Notes under the pieces: generated by a model
Told to the model about the DNA's origin: nothing
The model's database searches: none
What the model saw: the letters and a program-made list of their open reading frames with translations, nothing else
Origin: Chionoecetes opilio
Taxonomy: Eukaryota; Arthropoda; Malacostraca; Decapoda; Majidae
DNA: 64,000 nucleotides
Assembly (NCBI GenBank): GCA_016584305.1
Contig: JACEEZ010002677.1
Span: 214,501-278,500 of the forward strand
Direction: 5' to 3'
Shown here: positions 19,520-32,932 of the stretch, piece by piece
Layout of the letters: the number at the start of each line of letters is the position of its first letter
How positions within the stretch are numbered: the stretch's first letter is position 1
Made by a program: the position numbers and the translations under genes

Positions 19520-21010
19520 CCTGTGTGTGTGTGTGTGTATTTACCTAGTTGTATTTACCTAGTTGTAACATACAGGAAAAGAGCTATGCTCGCACTGTCC
19601 CGTCTCCAAATCTACTATTATCCAGCTTGCCTTTGAAGTCCTGAATACTTCTTGCATTAATCACTTTTGCATCAAGGTTGTTCCAGGCTTCTATGCTTCT
19701 ATATGGGAAGCTGTATTTTTTTATATCTCTCTTGCATGTTGTCCTTTTCAATTTCTTCTCATGACCTCTTGTACTTCTATCGTCCCACACAAACAGATCT
19801 TCTCTCAATTTTTTCCAGACCCATTGAGGCTCTGTACACTGCTATAAAATCTCCCCTTTCTCTTCTTTTCTCAAGTGTTGGGAGTTTTAGTCTTGAAAGT
19901 CTTTCTTCATATGGTAAATCTCTCAGGCTTGGAGCCATTTTTGTGGCTGCTCTTTGTATTCTCTCAATCTTCCTTATATCCTTCTTATGTGGTGACCAAA
20001 TCACTGCCGCATATTCCAACCTTGGTCGAATCAAAGATGTTATCAATTTCTTGATCATCTCTTCATCCAGATATTTGAATGCCATTCTTATATTCCTCAG
20101 CAACTGATATGTATCTCCTGTGATCTTGTTTATATGCTTCTCTGGTGACAAATTGTCCTTAATCCATACTCCCAGATCTTTTTCGACCTTTGTTTTGATT
20201 ATCCATTCATTTCCCATCGAATACTTTCCTCTCTGTCTCTTTTTGCTACTGCCCATTTCCATCACTTTACACTTTTTGGCATTAAACTCCATTTCCCATA
20301 GTTGACTCCATCTAAAAATCTTATCTAGATCCTTTTGTAAATCCTCACAGTCCTCTTTACTTTCTACTTTTCTTAGTAATTTAGCATCATCAGCGAATAA
20401 ACTCATAACTGTTCACTCCTTCTGTCATATCATTTACATAGACCAAGAACATCACTGGGGCCAATACTGATCCTTGGGGAAACTCCACTTATCACACTGC
20501 ACCATTTGACTTTTGATCTTTTATTACTGTTCTCATCTCTCTGTTGCTAAAAAAAGTCTTCCATCCACTTCAGCAACCACCCTTCAATCCTCCTACATGT
20601 TCTAGCTTCCAGAGCAGTCTCTTATGAGGTACCTTGTCAAATGCCTTCTTTATGTCCAAGTAAATGCAATCGACCCACCCTCTCTTCCTGTGTCACATCG
20701 ATCACTCGAGTAAAAGCTTAATAAATTCGTTGTACATGACATTCCTCCTCTAAATCCAAACTGGCCACCTGCAAGTGTGTTTGTCTCTTCCAAATTTTCA
20801 ACCATCTGTCTTTCACAATTTTTTCACACATTTTTGCCACTACACTTGTTAATGATACTGGCCTGTAATTTAGTGGTTCTTCTTTGTCTCCTCCTTTGTG
20901 AATTGGCACAATATTTGCTCTTTTCCAATCAAGCGGGACTCTGCTCTCCTTGAGTGAACTCTCAATTAACTATGTAACTTTCCTGCTAGTTGGTACTGCA
21001 CTCTTTCATT
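19520..21010 (-). pseudogene. Non-LTR retrotransposon RT, frameshifted (family R)
   Basis: Reading leftward, RT landmarks appear in order: HKGGDKEEPLNYRPVSLTS (20909 side), a YLDIKKAFDKVPHKRLL block near 20640, PQGSVLAPVMF near 20460, catalytic LFADDAKLL at about 20400, then NAKKCKVM, KDLGVWI, YAAVIWSPH, ERIQRAATKM and LPTLEKRRERGDFI. The C-terminal SFPYRSIEAWNNLDAKVI lies near 19700. Frames change several times and stops occur, so it is dead. The 3' end (19530-19570) is a doubled AACTAGGTAAATAC tail running into (CA)n. Clade looks CR1/Jockey-like but was not tested. Confidence 0.85.
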
Positions 21011-21182
21011 ATCCAATTGACACTCCATCTGGACCCGGGGCTTTTCTCACATCTTGACTTTCCATTAGCCTTTTTACTTCTATTACGTCTCTTTTATGCT
21101 TTCCATTATATTTTCTTTTGCTATTATATTTTTCGTTTTAAATTCACTTTCTCTTGTAAATACAGTCTGTAAGCACTTATTC

Positions 21183-21500
21183 ATCACCTCGGTGTGTGTG
21201 TGTGTTTTATGTTTACCTGTTGTGTTTAGTGTTGTAATGTCGGAAAAGAGTTATGTGTTGCTTTTGTCCCGTCTCCAAATGTCTTTATCCCAGCGTGCCT
21301 TGGAGTCCGATACTCTTCATTAACCCTTTGCATCGAGTTGTCCATGATTCTATCTTTTGGGAAGCGTGTATTTTTATATCCCTACTTGCCTCCTTTCAAT
21401 TTCCCCAGACTCGCCCATTTCGTCCAAAAACCCGACTTCTCTGTCAATTTTCCACACCCAATTGATGCCTGAACTGCTATAAATTCACCATTTCTCTTCT
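21183..21500 (-). pseudogene. Second, more decayed 3' end of RT family R
   Basis: Starts with the same order as 19520-19800: (TG)n, a TTTACCT-GTTGT tail, then words matching GTCCCGTCTCCAAAT and GGGAAGC-GTATTTTTATATC. Many small deletions. It lies directly upstream of the first copy on the same strand. Confidence 0.7.
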
Positions 21501-21559
21501 GCTCAGAGTGGGAGTTAGTGCTTGAAGTGTGTCTTGTATGGTAATCTCTAGTTGTGAGC

Positions 21560-21950
21560 TGTGTGGTGTGTGTGTGTTGTATGTATGTATGTGATGTGTG
21601 TGTGTGTGTATGTAGGGGGTGTGTGTATGTGTGTGTGTGTGTGTGTGTGTGTTGTATGTATGTCAGTATGAACTATGTTCCATCTGTGAATATATTGTAT
21701 TTTGGCGTATTGGCCTGTGGTATGTAGTGTAGGTATTCCCGCATGTATGTTCACTGTATGGTATGTCGTAAGTATGTGTATGTAATTTCGTATGCAGCCA
21801 TGACAATGCATGCATGCAACGATGCATACTGCTGTATGTAGGTAGCAGAAATATGTATGTAAGTATGCTTATGATGTTGTATGTATGTATGTACTGAGTA
21901 TGTATGTATGTATTTGTTATGTATGTATGTATGTATTACGAGAGGTATGT
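21560..21950. repeat. (TG)n and (GTAT)n region
   Basis: Alternating TG, TGTA and GTATGTAT tracts with interruptions, following the decayed RT tail. Confidence 0.85.
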
Positions 21951-22960
21951 TAGTATTATGTGGGTGTGGTTGTGGTACGCTGTGGTGTTTTCGCTGACTA
22001 ATCCCATGCAACCGACTCCCTTCCGTGCTCAATTCATTATAGGTGAACGCATGCCTATCCTGCCCTGGTGAGAGGTGGATTTTCTGCGTTGAACGTTCAT
22101 GGACTTTACGCAACAATCTTTGCTATCGATAGGTTCCACCGTATGAAAATCACTCATACGGTGGTATACGCTGGTCATTACCGATACAAAGAAAATTATT
22201 TTTAAGCTGCTTAAATTTGGTGCGATTGACGTAATGATACGCTAACATACGCTAATACGATAGAGGTACGACAAGTACGTAGCCATCGGTCAGTACGTGG
22301 CATACGCTGGCGTACCTACTCCTACGCTGCTCACAGGCTCAATACGGTAAGTATACGTACAATTCTGCATTTTCAAGGGCTTTTTCTGCGTATGAAAATT
22401 ATTTTATGAAATTTTTTACGCAACTCATACGTTTCTCTCATACGCAATAGTGTGACAGGGCCATCACCGGTGACAGGCTGATGACAACCTCTCTCTCATA
22501 CTGTTAGCTGTTACATTAACTATTTTTTTATCATATAGTTTTATAATACGGCTGCATGGTTTTATGAATGGCTTGCGATTTGACGGTAAAACAACGAGTC
22601 ACTATACCTTCCATTACACTTGGCACGGCAGCTCACGCGACGCTGCCGGCCGAGTGACCTTGACACAGCCCCACCCGGTCATTCCTGGTCACTCCTCCGC
22701 CATGGAAGGTCATAAAAGCATGGAGACTTTTACCCCAGTGGTGGTGGTGGGAACATAAGTCAAAATAATAGAAAAAACAAACTATATTGAGAGTAAGAGC
22801 GAAAGAGAGAGGTTAAGAGTGTGGCGGCCTGGCGGAGGTATTGGGGTGACGTGACACCACACTTGTGACACTGGACTTGACCTGGCCCACCCGAAGGACA
22901 AAGATAAAATGGGTTGACTATAGCTGGAAACCCTATTTTGTATTGATTCTATTATGGCTT
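21951..22960. other. Intron without recognisable gene
   Basis: Contains many TACG/ATACG words between 22130 and 22450, including short inverted stretches around CCACCGTATGA, possibly a diverged TIR element. The 64-codon plus-strand frame at 22564 has no family resemblance. Confidence 0.4.
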
Positions 22961-24366
22961 GAGTTCAATGGGGATGTCTTTTTGACCTCCATAACCCGGT
23001 GAAGTCATCCTATGTCTGGTGGAGTTCAATGGGGATGTCTTTTTGACCTCCATAACCCGGTGAAGTCATCCTATGTCTGGTGGAGTTCAATGGGGATGTC
23101 TTTTTGACCTCCATAACCCGGTGAAGTCATCCTATGTCTGGTGGAGTTCAATGGGGATGTCTTTTTGACCTCCATAACCCGGTGAAGTCATCCTATGTCT
23201 GGTGGAGTTCAATGGAGATGTCTTTTTGACCTCCATAACCCGGTGAAGTCATCCTATGTCTGGTGGAGTTCAATGGGGATGTCTTTTTGACCTCCATAAC
23301 CCAGTGAAGCCATCCTATGTCTGGTGGAATTCAATGGGGATGTCTTTTTGACCTCCATAACCCGGTGAAGTCATCCTATGTCTGGTGGAGTTCAATGGGG
23401 ATGTCTTTTTGACCTCCATAACCCGGTGAAGTCATCCTATGTCTGGTGGAGTTCAATGGGGATGTCTTTTTGACCTCCATAACCCGGTGAAGCTATCCTA
23501 TGTCTGGTGGAGTTCAATGGGGATGTCTTTTTGACCTCCATAACCCGATGAAGTCATCCTATGTCTGGTGGAGTTCAATGGGGATGTCTTTTTGACCTCC
23601 ATAACCCGGTGAAGCCATCCTATGTCTGGTGGAGTTCAATGGGGATGTCTTTTTGACCTCCATAACCCGGTGAAGCCATCCTATGTCTGGTGGAGTTCAA
23701 TGGGGATGTCTTTTTGACCTCCATAACCCGGTGAAGCCATCCTATGTCTGGTGGAGTTCAATGGGGATGTCTTTTTGACCTCCATAACCCGGTGAAGCCA
23801 TCCTATGTCTGGTGGAGTTCAATGGGGATGTCTTTTTGACCTCCATAACCCGGTGAAGCCATCCTATGTCTGGTGGAGTTCAATGGGGATGTCTTTTTGA
23901 CCTCCATAACCCGGTGAAGTCATCCTATGTCTGGTGGAGTTCAATGGGGATGTCTTTTTGACCTCCATAACCCGGTGAAGTCATCCTATGTCTGGTGGAG
24001 TTCAATGGGGATGTCTTTTTGACCTCCATAACCCGGTGAAGTCATCCTATGTCTGGTGGAGTTCAATGGGGATGTCTTTTTGACCTCCATAACCCGGTGA
24101 AGCCATCCTATGTCTGGTGGAGTTCAATGGGGATGTCTTTTTGACCTCCATAACCCGGTGAAGTCATCCTATGTCTGGTGGAGTTCAATGGGGATGTCTT
24201 TTTGACCTCCATAACCCGGTGAAGTCATCCTATGTCTGGTGGAGTTCAATGGGGATGTCTTTTTGACCTCCATAACCCGGTGAAGTCATCCTATGTCTGG
24301 TGGAGTTCAATGGGGATGTCTTTTTGACCTCCATAACCCGGTGAAGTCATCCTATGTCTGGTGGAG
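22961..24366. repeat. 61-bp minisatellite
   Basis: About 23 units beginning GAGTTCAATGGGGATGTCTT and ending CATCCTATGTCTGGTG. The unit GTCATCC/GCCATCC variant is clustered: CC forms group around 23610-23870, which indicates local homogenisation. Confidence 0.95.
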
Positions 24367-24746
24367 TCATGAAAGTTTAGGAAGAGCCTCAGATACTTTC
24401 ACAGAATGGTTAATGGTTTGGAAATAGTGTGATGCAGTGCAGTCACAGCGAGGGCTTATAGTGATGCCTCTTACGGTGGTTTGACATGTTGGTACATATG
24501 GCCTAGCTTTTGCTCTATTTTCTGTATGGATTCCATTAAATATAGATACATATGTACTATCGGAAAATGTAATTACCTTTAGGGGTTTTGCAAAGGGAAC
24601 GAATTTTCATGTATTGTGAGCCTACTGCATTTAGCTTTATTTATCTGTTATTTAGCATCCGACACTGGACTACTAGGCTAGACTGTAATCATGCCTAGAC
24701 TGCTTCGTGCTTTCTATATTCCAATGCACAAAAAAGGCTTTCGTAA
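24367..24746. other. Intron spacer between two minisatellites
   Basis: No gene, repeat or element boundary seen. Confidence 0.4.
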
Positions 24747-24750
24747 AATA

Positions 24751-27700
24751 CCTCAGTAACTAGGGACCGTCCTATTCCCTGGATATAATACACCTCAGAA
24801 CTAGGGACCGTCCTATACCCTGGATATAATACCTCAGTACTAGGGACCGTCCTATACCCGGGATATAATACACCTCAGTACTAGGGACCGTCCTATACCC
24901 GGGATATAATACACCTCAGTACTAGGGACCGTCCTACACCCTGGATATAATACACCTCAGTACTAGGGACCGTCCTACACCCTGGATATAATACACCTCA
25001 GTACTAGGGACCGTCCTACACCCTGGATATAATACACCTCAGAACTAGGGACCTTCCTACACCCTGGATATAATACACCTCAGTACTAGGGACCGTCCTA
25101 CACCCTGGATATAATACACCTCAGAACTAGGGACCGTCCTATTCCCTGGATATAATACACCTCAGAACTAGGGACCGCCCTATACCCTGGATATAATACA
25201 CCTCAGTACTAGGGACCGTCCTATACCCTGGATATAATACACCTCAGAACTAGGGACCGTCCTATACCCTGGATATAATACACCTCAGTACTAGGGACCG
25301 TCCTATACCCGGGATATAATACACCTCAGTACTAGGGACCGCCCTATACCCTGGATATAATACACCTCAGTACTAGGGACCGTCCTATACCCGGGATATA
25401 ATACACCTCAGAACTAGGGACCGTCCTATACCCTGGATATAATACACCTCAGAACTAGGGACCGTCCTATACCCTGGATATAATACACCTCAGTACTAGG
25501 GACCGTCCTATACCCTGGATATAATACACCTCAGTACTAGGGACCGTCCTATACCCTGGATATAATACACCTCAGAACTAGGGACCGTCCTATACCCTGG
25601 ATATAATACACCTCAGAACTAGGGACCGTCCTATACCCTGGATATAATACACCTCAGTACTAGGGACCGTCCTATACCCTGGATATAATACACCTCAGTA
25701 CTAGGGACCGTCCTATACCCTGGATATAATACACCTCAGTACTAGGGACCGCCCTATACCCGGGATATAATACACCTCAGTACTAGGGACCGCCCTATAC
25801 CCTGGATATAATACACCTCAGTACTAGGGACCGTCCTATACCCTGGATATAATACACCTCAGTACTAGGGACCGTCCTATACCCTGGATATAATACACCT
25901 CAGTACTAGGGACCGTCCTATACCCTGGATATAATACCTCAGAACTAGGGACCGTCCTATACCCGGGATATAATACACCTCAGAACTAGGGACCGTCCTA
26001 TACCCTGGATATAATACACCTCAGTACTAGGGACCGTCCTATACCCTGGATATAATACACCTCAGTACTAGGGACCGTCCTATACCCGGGATATAATACA
26101 CCTCAGAACTAGGGACCGTCCTATACCCTGGATATAATACACCTCAGTACTAGGGACCGTCCTATACCCGGGATATAATACACCTCAGAACTAGGGACCG
26201 TCCTATACCCTGGATATAATACACCTCAGAACTAGGGACCGTCCTATACCCTGGATATAATACACCTCAGAACTAGGGACCGTCCTATACCCGGGATATA
26301 ATACACCTCAGAACTAGGGACCGTCCTATACCCGGGATATAATACACCTCAGAACTAGGGACCGTCCTATACCCTGGATATAATACACCTCAGTACTAGG
26401 GACCGTCCTATACCCTGGATATAATACACCTCAGAACTAGGGACCGCCCTATACCCTGGATATAATACACCTCAGAACTAGGGACCGTCCTATACCCTGG
26501 ATATAATACACCTCAGAACTAGGGACCGCCCTATACCCTGGATATAATACACCTCAGAACTAGGGACCGCCCTATACCCTGGATATAATACACCTCAGAA
26601 CTAGGGACCGTCCTATACCCTGGATATAATACACCTCAGAACTAGGGACCGTCCTATACCCGGGATATAATACACCTCAGTACTAGGGACCGTCCTATAC
26701 CCTGGATATAATACACCTCAGAACTAGGGACCGTCCTATACCCTGGATATAATACACCTCAGAACTAGGGACCGTCCTATACCCTGGATATAATACCTCA
26801 GAACTAGGGACCGTCCTATACCCGGGATATAATACACCTCAGAACTAGGGACCGCCCTATACCCTGGATATAATACACCTCAGTACTAGGGACCGCCCTA
26901 TACCCTGGATATAATACACCTCAGTACTAGGGACCGTCCTATACCCTGGATATAATACACCTCAGAACTAGGGACCGTCCTACACCCGGGATATAATACA
27001 CCTCAGAACTAGGGACCGTCCTATACCCTGGATATAATACACCTCAGAACTAGGGACCGTCCTATACCCTGGATATAATACACCTCAGAACTAGGGACCG
27101 TCCTATACCCTGGATATAATACCTCAGAACTAGGGACCGTCCTATACCCGGGATATAATACACCTCAGTACTAGGGACCGTCCTATACCCTGGATATAAT
27201 ACACCTCAGTACTAGGGACCGTCCTATACCCTGGATATAATACACCTCAGTACTAGGGACCGCCCTATACCCTGGATATAATACACCTCAGTACTAGGGA
27301 CCGTCCTACACCCTGGATATAATACACCTCAGTACTAGGGACCGTCCTATACCCTGGATATAATACACCTCAGTACTAGGGACCGTCCTATACCCGGGAT
27401 ATAATACACCTCAGTACTAGGGACCGCCCTATACCCTGGATATAATACACCTCAGAACTAGGGACCGCCCTATACCCGGGATATAATACACCTCAGAACT
27501 AGGGACCGTCCTATACCCTGGATATAATACACCTCAGTACTAGGACCGTCCTACACCCTGGATATAATACACCTCAGTACTAGGGACCGCCCTATACCCT
27601 GGATATAATACACCTCAGAACTAGGGACCGTCCTATACCCTGGATATAATACACCTCAGAACTAGGGACCGTCCTATACCCTGGATATAATACACCTCAG

Positions 27701-29890
27701 TACTAGGGACCGTCCTATACCCGGGATATAATACCTCAGAACTAGGGACCGTCCTATACCCTGGATATAATACACCTCAGTACTAGGGACCGTCCTATAC
27801 CCTGGATATAATACACCTCAGTACTAGGGACCGTCCTATACCCTGGATATAATACACCTCAGAACTAGGGACCGCCCTATACCCTGGATATAATACACCT
27901 CAGTACTAGGACCGTCCTACACCCGGGATATAATACACCTCAGTACTAGGGACCGTCCTACACCCTGGATATAATACACCTCAGAACTAGGGACCGTCCT
28001 ATACCCTGGATATAATACACCTCAGAACTAGGGACCGCCCTATACCCTGGATATAATACACCTCAGTACTAGGGACCGTCCTACACCCTGGATATAATAC
28101 ACCTCAGTACTAGGGACCGTCCTACACCCGGATATAATACACCTCAGAACTAGGGACCGTCCTACACCCTGGATATAATACACCTCAGTACTAGGGACCG
28201 TCCTATACCCTGGATATAATACCTCAGAACTAGGGACCGTCCTATACCCGGGATATAATACACCTCAGTACTAGGGACCGTCCTATACCCGGGATATAAT
28301 ACACCTCAGTACTAGGGACCGTCCTACACCCGGGATATAATACACCTCAGTACTAGGGACCGTCCTACACCCTGGATATAATACACCTCAGTACTAGGGA
28401 CCGTCCTATACCCTGGATATAATACCTCAGAACTAGGGACCGTCCTATACCCGGGATATAATACACCTCAGAACTAGGGACCGTCCTACACCCGGGATAT
28501 AATACACCTCAGTACTAGGGACCGTCCTATACCCTGGATATAATACACCTCAGAACTAGGGACCGTCCTATACCCTGGATATAATACACCTCAGTACTAG
28601 GGACCGTCCTATACCCTGGATATAATACACCTCAGAACTAGGGACCGTCCTATACCCTGGATATAATACACCTCAGTACTAGGGACCGCCCTATACCCTG
28701 GATATAATACACCTCAGTACTAGGGACCGTCCTACACCCTGGATATAATACACCTCAGTACTAGGGACCGTCCTATACCCTGGATATAATACACCTCAGA
28801 ACTAGGGACCGTCCTATACCCTGGATATAATACACCTCAGTACTAGGGACCGTCCTATACCCTGGATATAATACACCTCAGAACTAGGGACCGTCCTATA
28901 CCCTGGATATAATACACCTCAGAACTAGGGACCGTCCTATACCCGGGATATAATACACCTCAGTACTAGGGACCGTCCTACACCCGGGATATAATACACC
29001 TCAGTACTAGGGACCGTCCTACACCCTGGATATAATACACCTCAGTACTAGGGACCGTCCTATACCCTGGATATAATACCTCAGAACTAGGGACCGTCCT
29101 ATACCCGGGATATAATACACCTCAGAACTAGGGACCGTCCTATACCCTGGATATAATACACCTCAGTACTAGGGACCGTCCTATACCCTGGATATAATAC
29201 ACCTCAGAACTAGGGACCGTCCTATACCCGGGATATAATACACCTCAGAACTAGGGACCGTCCTATACCCTGGATATAATACACCTCAGTACTAGGGACC
29301 GTCCTATTCCCTGGATATAATACACCTCAGAACTAGGGACCGTCCTATACCCTGGATATAATACACCTCAGTACTAGGGACCGTCCTATACCCGGGATAT
29401 AATACACCTCAGTACTAGGGACCGTCCTATACCCGGGATATAATACACCTCAGAACTAGGGACCGTCCTATACCCTGGATATAATACACCTCAGTACTAG
29501 GGACCGTCCTATACCCTGGATATAATACCTCAGAACTAGGGACCGTCCTATACCCGGGATATAATACACCTCAGAACTAGGGACCGTCCTATACCCTGGA
29601 TATAATACACCTCAGAACTAGGGACCGTCCTATACCCGGGATATAATACACCTCAGAACTAGGGACCGTCCTATACCCTGGATATAATAACCTCAGTACT
29701 AGGGACCGTCCTATACCCGGGATATAATACACCTCAGTACTAGGGACCGTCCTATACCCGGGATATAATACACCTCAGAACTAGGGACCGTCCTATACCC
29801 GGGATATAATACACCTCAGAACTAGGGACCGTCCTATACCCTGGATATAATACACCTCAGAACTAGGGACCGTCCTATAACCGGGATATA
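24751..29890. repeat. 5.1-kb array of 41-bp units (about 125 copies)
   Basis: Unit: CACCTCAGTACTAGGGACCG, then TCCTATACCCTGGATATAATA. Common variant sites are A/T in CAGWACTAGG, G/T in CCCKGGAT, T/C in CCGYCC and TATACC/TACACC. A 39-bp form that lacks AC (ATAATACCTCAG) recurs about nine times. Each unit has the imperfect palindrome TAGGGACCGTCCTA. Largest single block of satellite-like DNA in the window. Confidence 0.97.
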
Positions 29891-30158
29891 CAATCCCAGC
29901 CGTAACAACCTGTCGTCAGGTGGCTACCTGTGAGTGGGAGTTGTGATGCAAGACTATCTTTACTTAGTCACCAAGCTCCCTTAGTACCTATTAGAATTGT
30001 GATCATGTCATACAAAAAACATACATCAAAACCTACATTGCAAGTGAAAATTTTGGGATCCCCTTATACTGTGATCCTCTTAGACTGGACTACTAAACAT
30101 GACATCAAAGATCTAAGAGTTGCCGTGTGCTAAGTGGGCGTGTTGTGTTGTCCGCCAG

Positions 30159-30361
30159 CAGTAGTTCTGAGATCTACGAGACGGTGCCCGTGGACGGCAA
30201 CCCGGGCGACGACCTGGACGAGCCGCTGTCCCCCGTGTTCCCGGACGACCAGCCCCTCACGCCCTCGGACGACTCGGACATCTACTCCCACATTGACAAC
30301 GACGAGGAGGAGCACTTGGTGAAGCCCTCGCAGTTCAAGAAGCAGCACAGGTTTCAGCAAG
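30159..30361 (+). CDS. RhoGAPp190 exon 9 (acidic linker)
   Basis: Acceptor GTTGTCCGCCAG, donor CAAG|GTAAGC. C completes Gly from exon 8; it ends in phase 1. It encodes SSSEIYETVPVDGNPGDDLD, then EPLSPVFPDDQPLTPSDDSD, IYSHIDNDEEEHL and a basic end KPSQFKKQHRFQQ. Strongly acidic, with two Tyr sites in acidic context (EIYETV, DIYSHI) and SP/TP sites. p190 linkers are known to carry regulatory phosphosites, but these positions cannot be matched to a named one by eye. GC-rich, in clear contrast to the intron. Confidence 0.85.
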
Positions 30362-30899
30362 GTAAGCTTGATACAAATTACAATAGAACATATACACATA
30401 AGAACTCACAAACCATCAATTTCTTACTACGTACTTAAAGATTAGATTGTACACCCACACACATTTTTCACTTGTAATGCTTCTATCATACTCTGACAAG
30501 GTTTGACCCATGCTATCTAACATGGTGACAGCTTCTTAACAATCTTTCAATGAATGCAGGAATTAAAGTTAACCTTTAGCATGCTTTCTTTGCAATGATG
30601 CAGATTTGTGGCTGACTCATTTTTGGCCCCTTAAAGGAATACAAATTCCTAGTCCATGAGTGATTTGGATTTACAGCTTTACTCAGCATACTTTATGATG
30701 CACCATATATGAGATTTGAAGACAGTGATGGATACATAGTGTTGTGTTTATATGCCCATGTTTTCAGCATTTACCGTTAAGTGATAGTTTGATTACAATG
30801 TTGTCTCACAATTAGTATGTCATGAACAGTAAAGTGATGATATCAGATGTTTTGAGGGAATTTTATTTTGGTTGACGGTTGGCTTTGCATCAGCCCGTC
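30362..30899. other. Intron, no feature seen
   Basis: Ordinary AT-rich intron sequence. Confidence 0.4.
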
Positions 30900-31096
30900 A
30901 CTCAGGCCGGGGTGTGTCGGGTGTCTGGTGTGTCGGGTGTCTGGTGTGTCGGGTGTCTGGTGTGTTGGGTGTCTGGTGTGTTGGGTGTCGGGTGTGCCTG
31001 GTGTGTTGGGTGTCGGGTGTGCCTGGTGTGTCGGGTGTGCCTGGTGTGTCGGGTGTGCCTGGTGTGTCGGGTGTGCCGGGTGTGCCTGGTGGGGCG
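30900..31096. repeat. GGTGTGTCGGGTGTCT minisatellite
   Basis: Irregular 16-18 bp units (GTGTGTCGGGTGTCTG and GTGTGCCTG forms). Val/Ser/Gly and His/Thr/Pro frames here are repeat artefacts. Confidence 0.9.
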
Positions 31097-31398
31097 CCCG
31101 GGTCTTCCTTGCACAGACTGGTCTTTGTTCAGGTCAAACTTTTAATGTTTTCTCGGGTTTGTACATTATCATTGGAGGTGAAAAATCTGACCCCAAATGG
31201 AAACATGGTGAGATAGGATATGCAGTTCATGGGCTGCAGGCGTCTTATCTCCCCAATAGATAGTGAATGGGTATTCTTTCATGGGTCAAGCAAGATAGAA
31301 GAGGTATAGAGTCAGGCAGAAGTTCATCATGCACTTTTATTATGGATTTTGTAACCGGAAAGAAACGTTACCTCATTATAAAACATGCACTGAGGCAT

Positions 31399-31610
31399 TT
31401 AACCCCTTCACGCCCAGATCTTTCCTTGGCTATACAAAATTGTCTGTTGTTAGCCATAAAATTACAAAAAGTATGTATATACCAAATTTGCTAGTGGACA
31501 AGGATATACTAAACTGGTCATATCTATAAAATATTGCTTATATTCACTAAAAATCATCTAATGGTACCCAAATTACAATGGAAATAACGTTCTGGGCCTC
31601 AAGGGGTTAA
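31399..31610 (+). mobile_element. MITE family P (copy 7)
   Basis: Full length, TTAA on both sides, terminal repeats intact. Confidence 0.9.
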
Positions 31611-31712
31611 AGCATCATATGGTATAGCGTTTTGTTTTAGCGATTCATAAGCCATCAGACGACAGATGCTCGAGAGATTAGTCATGCAAGCAAATCTTTC
31701 AAGTTTGGTATA

Positions 31713-32080
31713 CAGGTTGAAGTTCCCAAACTCGGCAACCTTGGGACCAGCGCCGAGCCGAGTAATGGATTTTCCGACTTTTAGAACGTAGATATATTAA
31801 GGGGAAAAAATGGTTTGGGAGCCATAATACCAATGACAGACCTGTAGAAGTACACAAAATAACAGTGTACACAACTCTACAGTCACAACACCACTGAACA
31901 ATAACAACAAACAAATCGGCGGGAGAAACCAAGCGGCCTAGTGTGGTGGCACCCAGCGGCCGACCCGGCAACTACGCGCCGGGTTTTGGGTGTTCTGCCG
32001 TGTTTTGGAAAATCCGGAACCATAGCCGAGTTTTGTGTGTTGCCGAGTCTTGGGATGCCGAGTTTGGGAACTTCAACCTG
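31713..32080. mobile_element. TA-flanked TIR element with perfect 25-bp ends
   Basis: Begins CAGGTTGAAGTTCCCAAACT and ends in the exact complement; flanked by TA. About 370 bp with no transposase. The sub-terminal CTCGGCA word also occurs next to the termini of the element at 1787-2470, suggesting related families. Confidence 0.85.
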
Positions 32081-32253
32081 TATTGTGGAGATAAGAGGAT
32101 GGTCTTTCACAGCTGTCCATTAAAGTGACATGAGTTGAAGGTTAGCCAATGGATAATATTCAGATTAGTCATGCAGGAAATTTTTCATGTTAGTTTGGTG
32201 TCAAGACAAGATTAAGATGGGAGACAAGAGGATAGTGTTTCCCATGCTGGCCA

Positions 32254-32465
32254 TTAACCCCTTGAGGCCCAGAACGTAATTTCCATTGTAATTTAGCTAC
32301 CATTAGACGATTTTAGTGAATATAAGCAATATTTTATAGCTATGACCTGTTTAATATCCTTGTCAACTAACTAAATTGGTATATTAAGGTACTTTTCGTA
32401 ATTTTATGGCTTGACAACATACAACTTTTTATAGCAAAGGAAAGATCTGGGCGTGAAGGGGTTAC
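32254..32465 (-). mobile_element. MITE family P (copy 8, reverse)
   Basis: Complete and reversed: begins TTAACCCCTTGAGGCCCAGA and ends TCTGGGCGTGAAGGGGTTAC. Confidence 0.9.
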
Positions 32466-32719
32466 AGTGACCTTGAGTTGAAGGTTTGCCGATGGATAAT
32501 GTTCAGCTATCCTCAAAGATTATGGAAAGAGGTGAATCAAACAGTTCAGTATAGAAGATATATTAAGATAGTGAGAGATAATAGAAGGGAGACTTGCATT
32601 GATTAGTAGTAGTGTTCTTCCTTACCTGCCTTGTGTGTGCTGAAGGTTGTCATCAGCCTGGTAGAGGAGACTCAATCTGGTGCCTTACTCACGGCAAAGG
32701 TGACCATTTCTTGCTATTA

Positions 32720-32932
32720 TTAACCCCTTCGCGCCCAGATCTTTCCTTTGCTATATAAAGTTGTATGTTGTCGAGCTATGAAATTACGAAAAGTTACTAA
32801 ATATACCAAATTAGTTAGTGGACGGGAATACTAAACAGGTCATAGCTATAAAATACTGCTTATATTCACTAAAAATTGTCTGGTGGTACCCAAATTACGA
32901 TGGAAATTACGTTCTGGGTCTCACGGGGTTAA
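32720..32932 (+). mobile_element. MITE family P (copy 9)
   Basis: Complete; TTAA on both sides, ends CTCACGGGGTTAA. Confidence 0.9.

Noticed and set aside
22564..22758. 64-codon frame MNGLRFDG...
   Set aside because: No family resemblance, no splice-phase fit with exons 8 and 9.
11107..29890. CRISPR-like regular arrays
   Set aside because: Units are contiguous with no unique spacers, in a eukaryotic intron; ordinary minisatellites.
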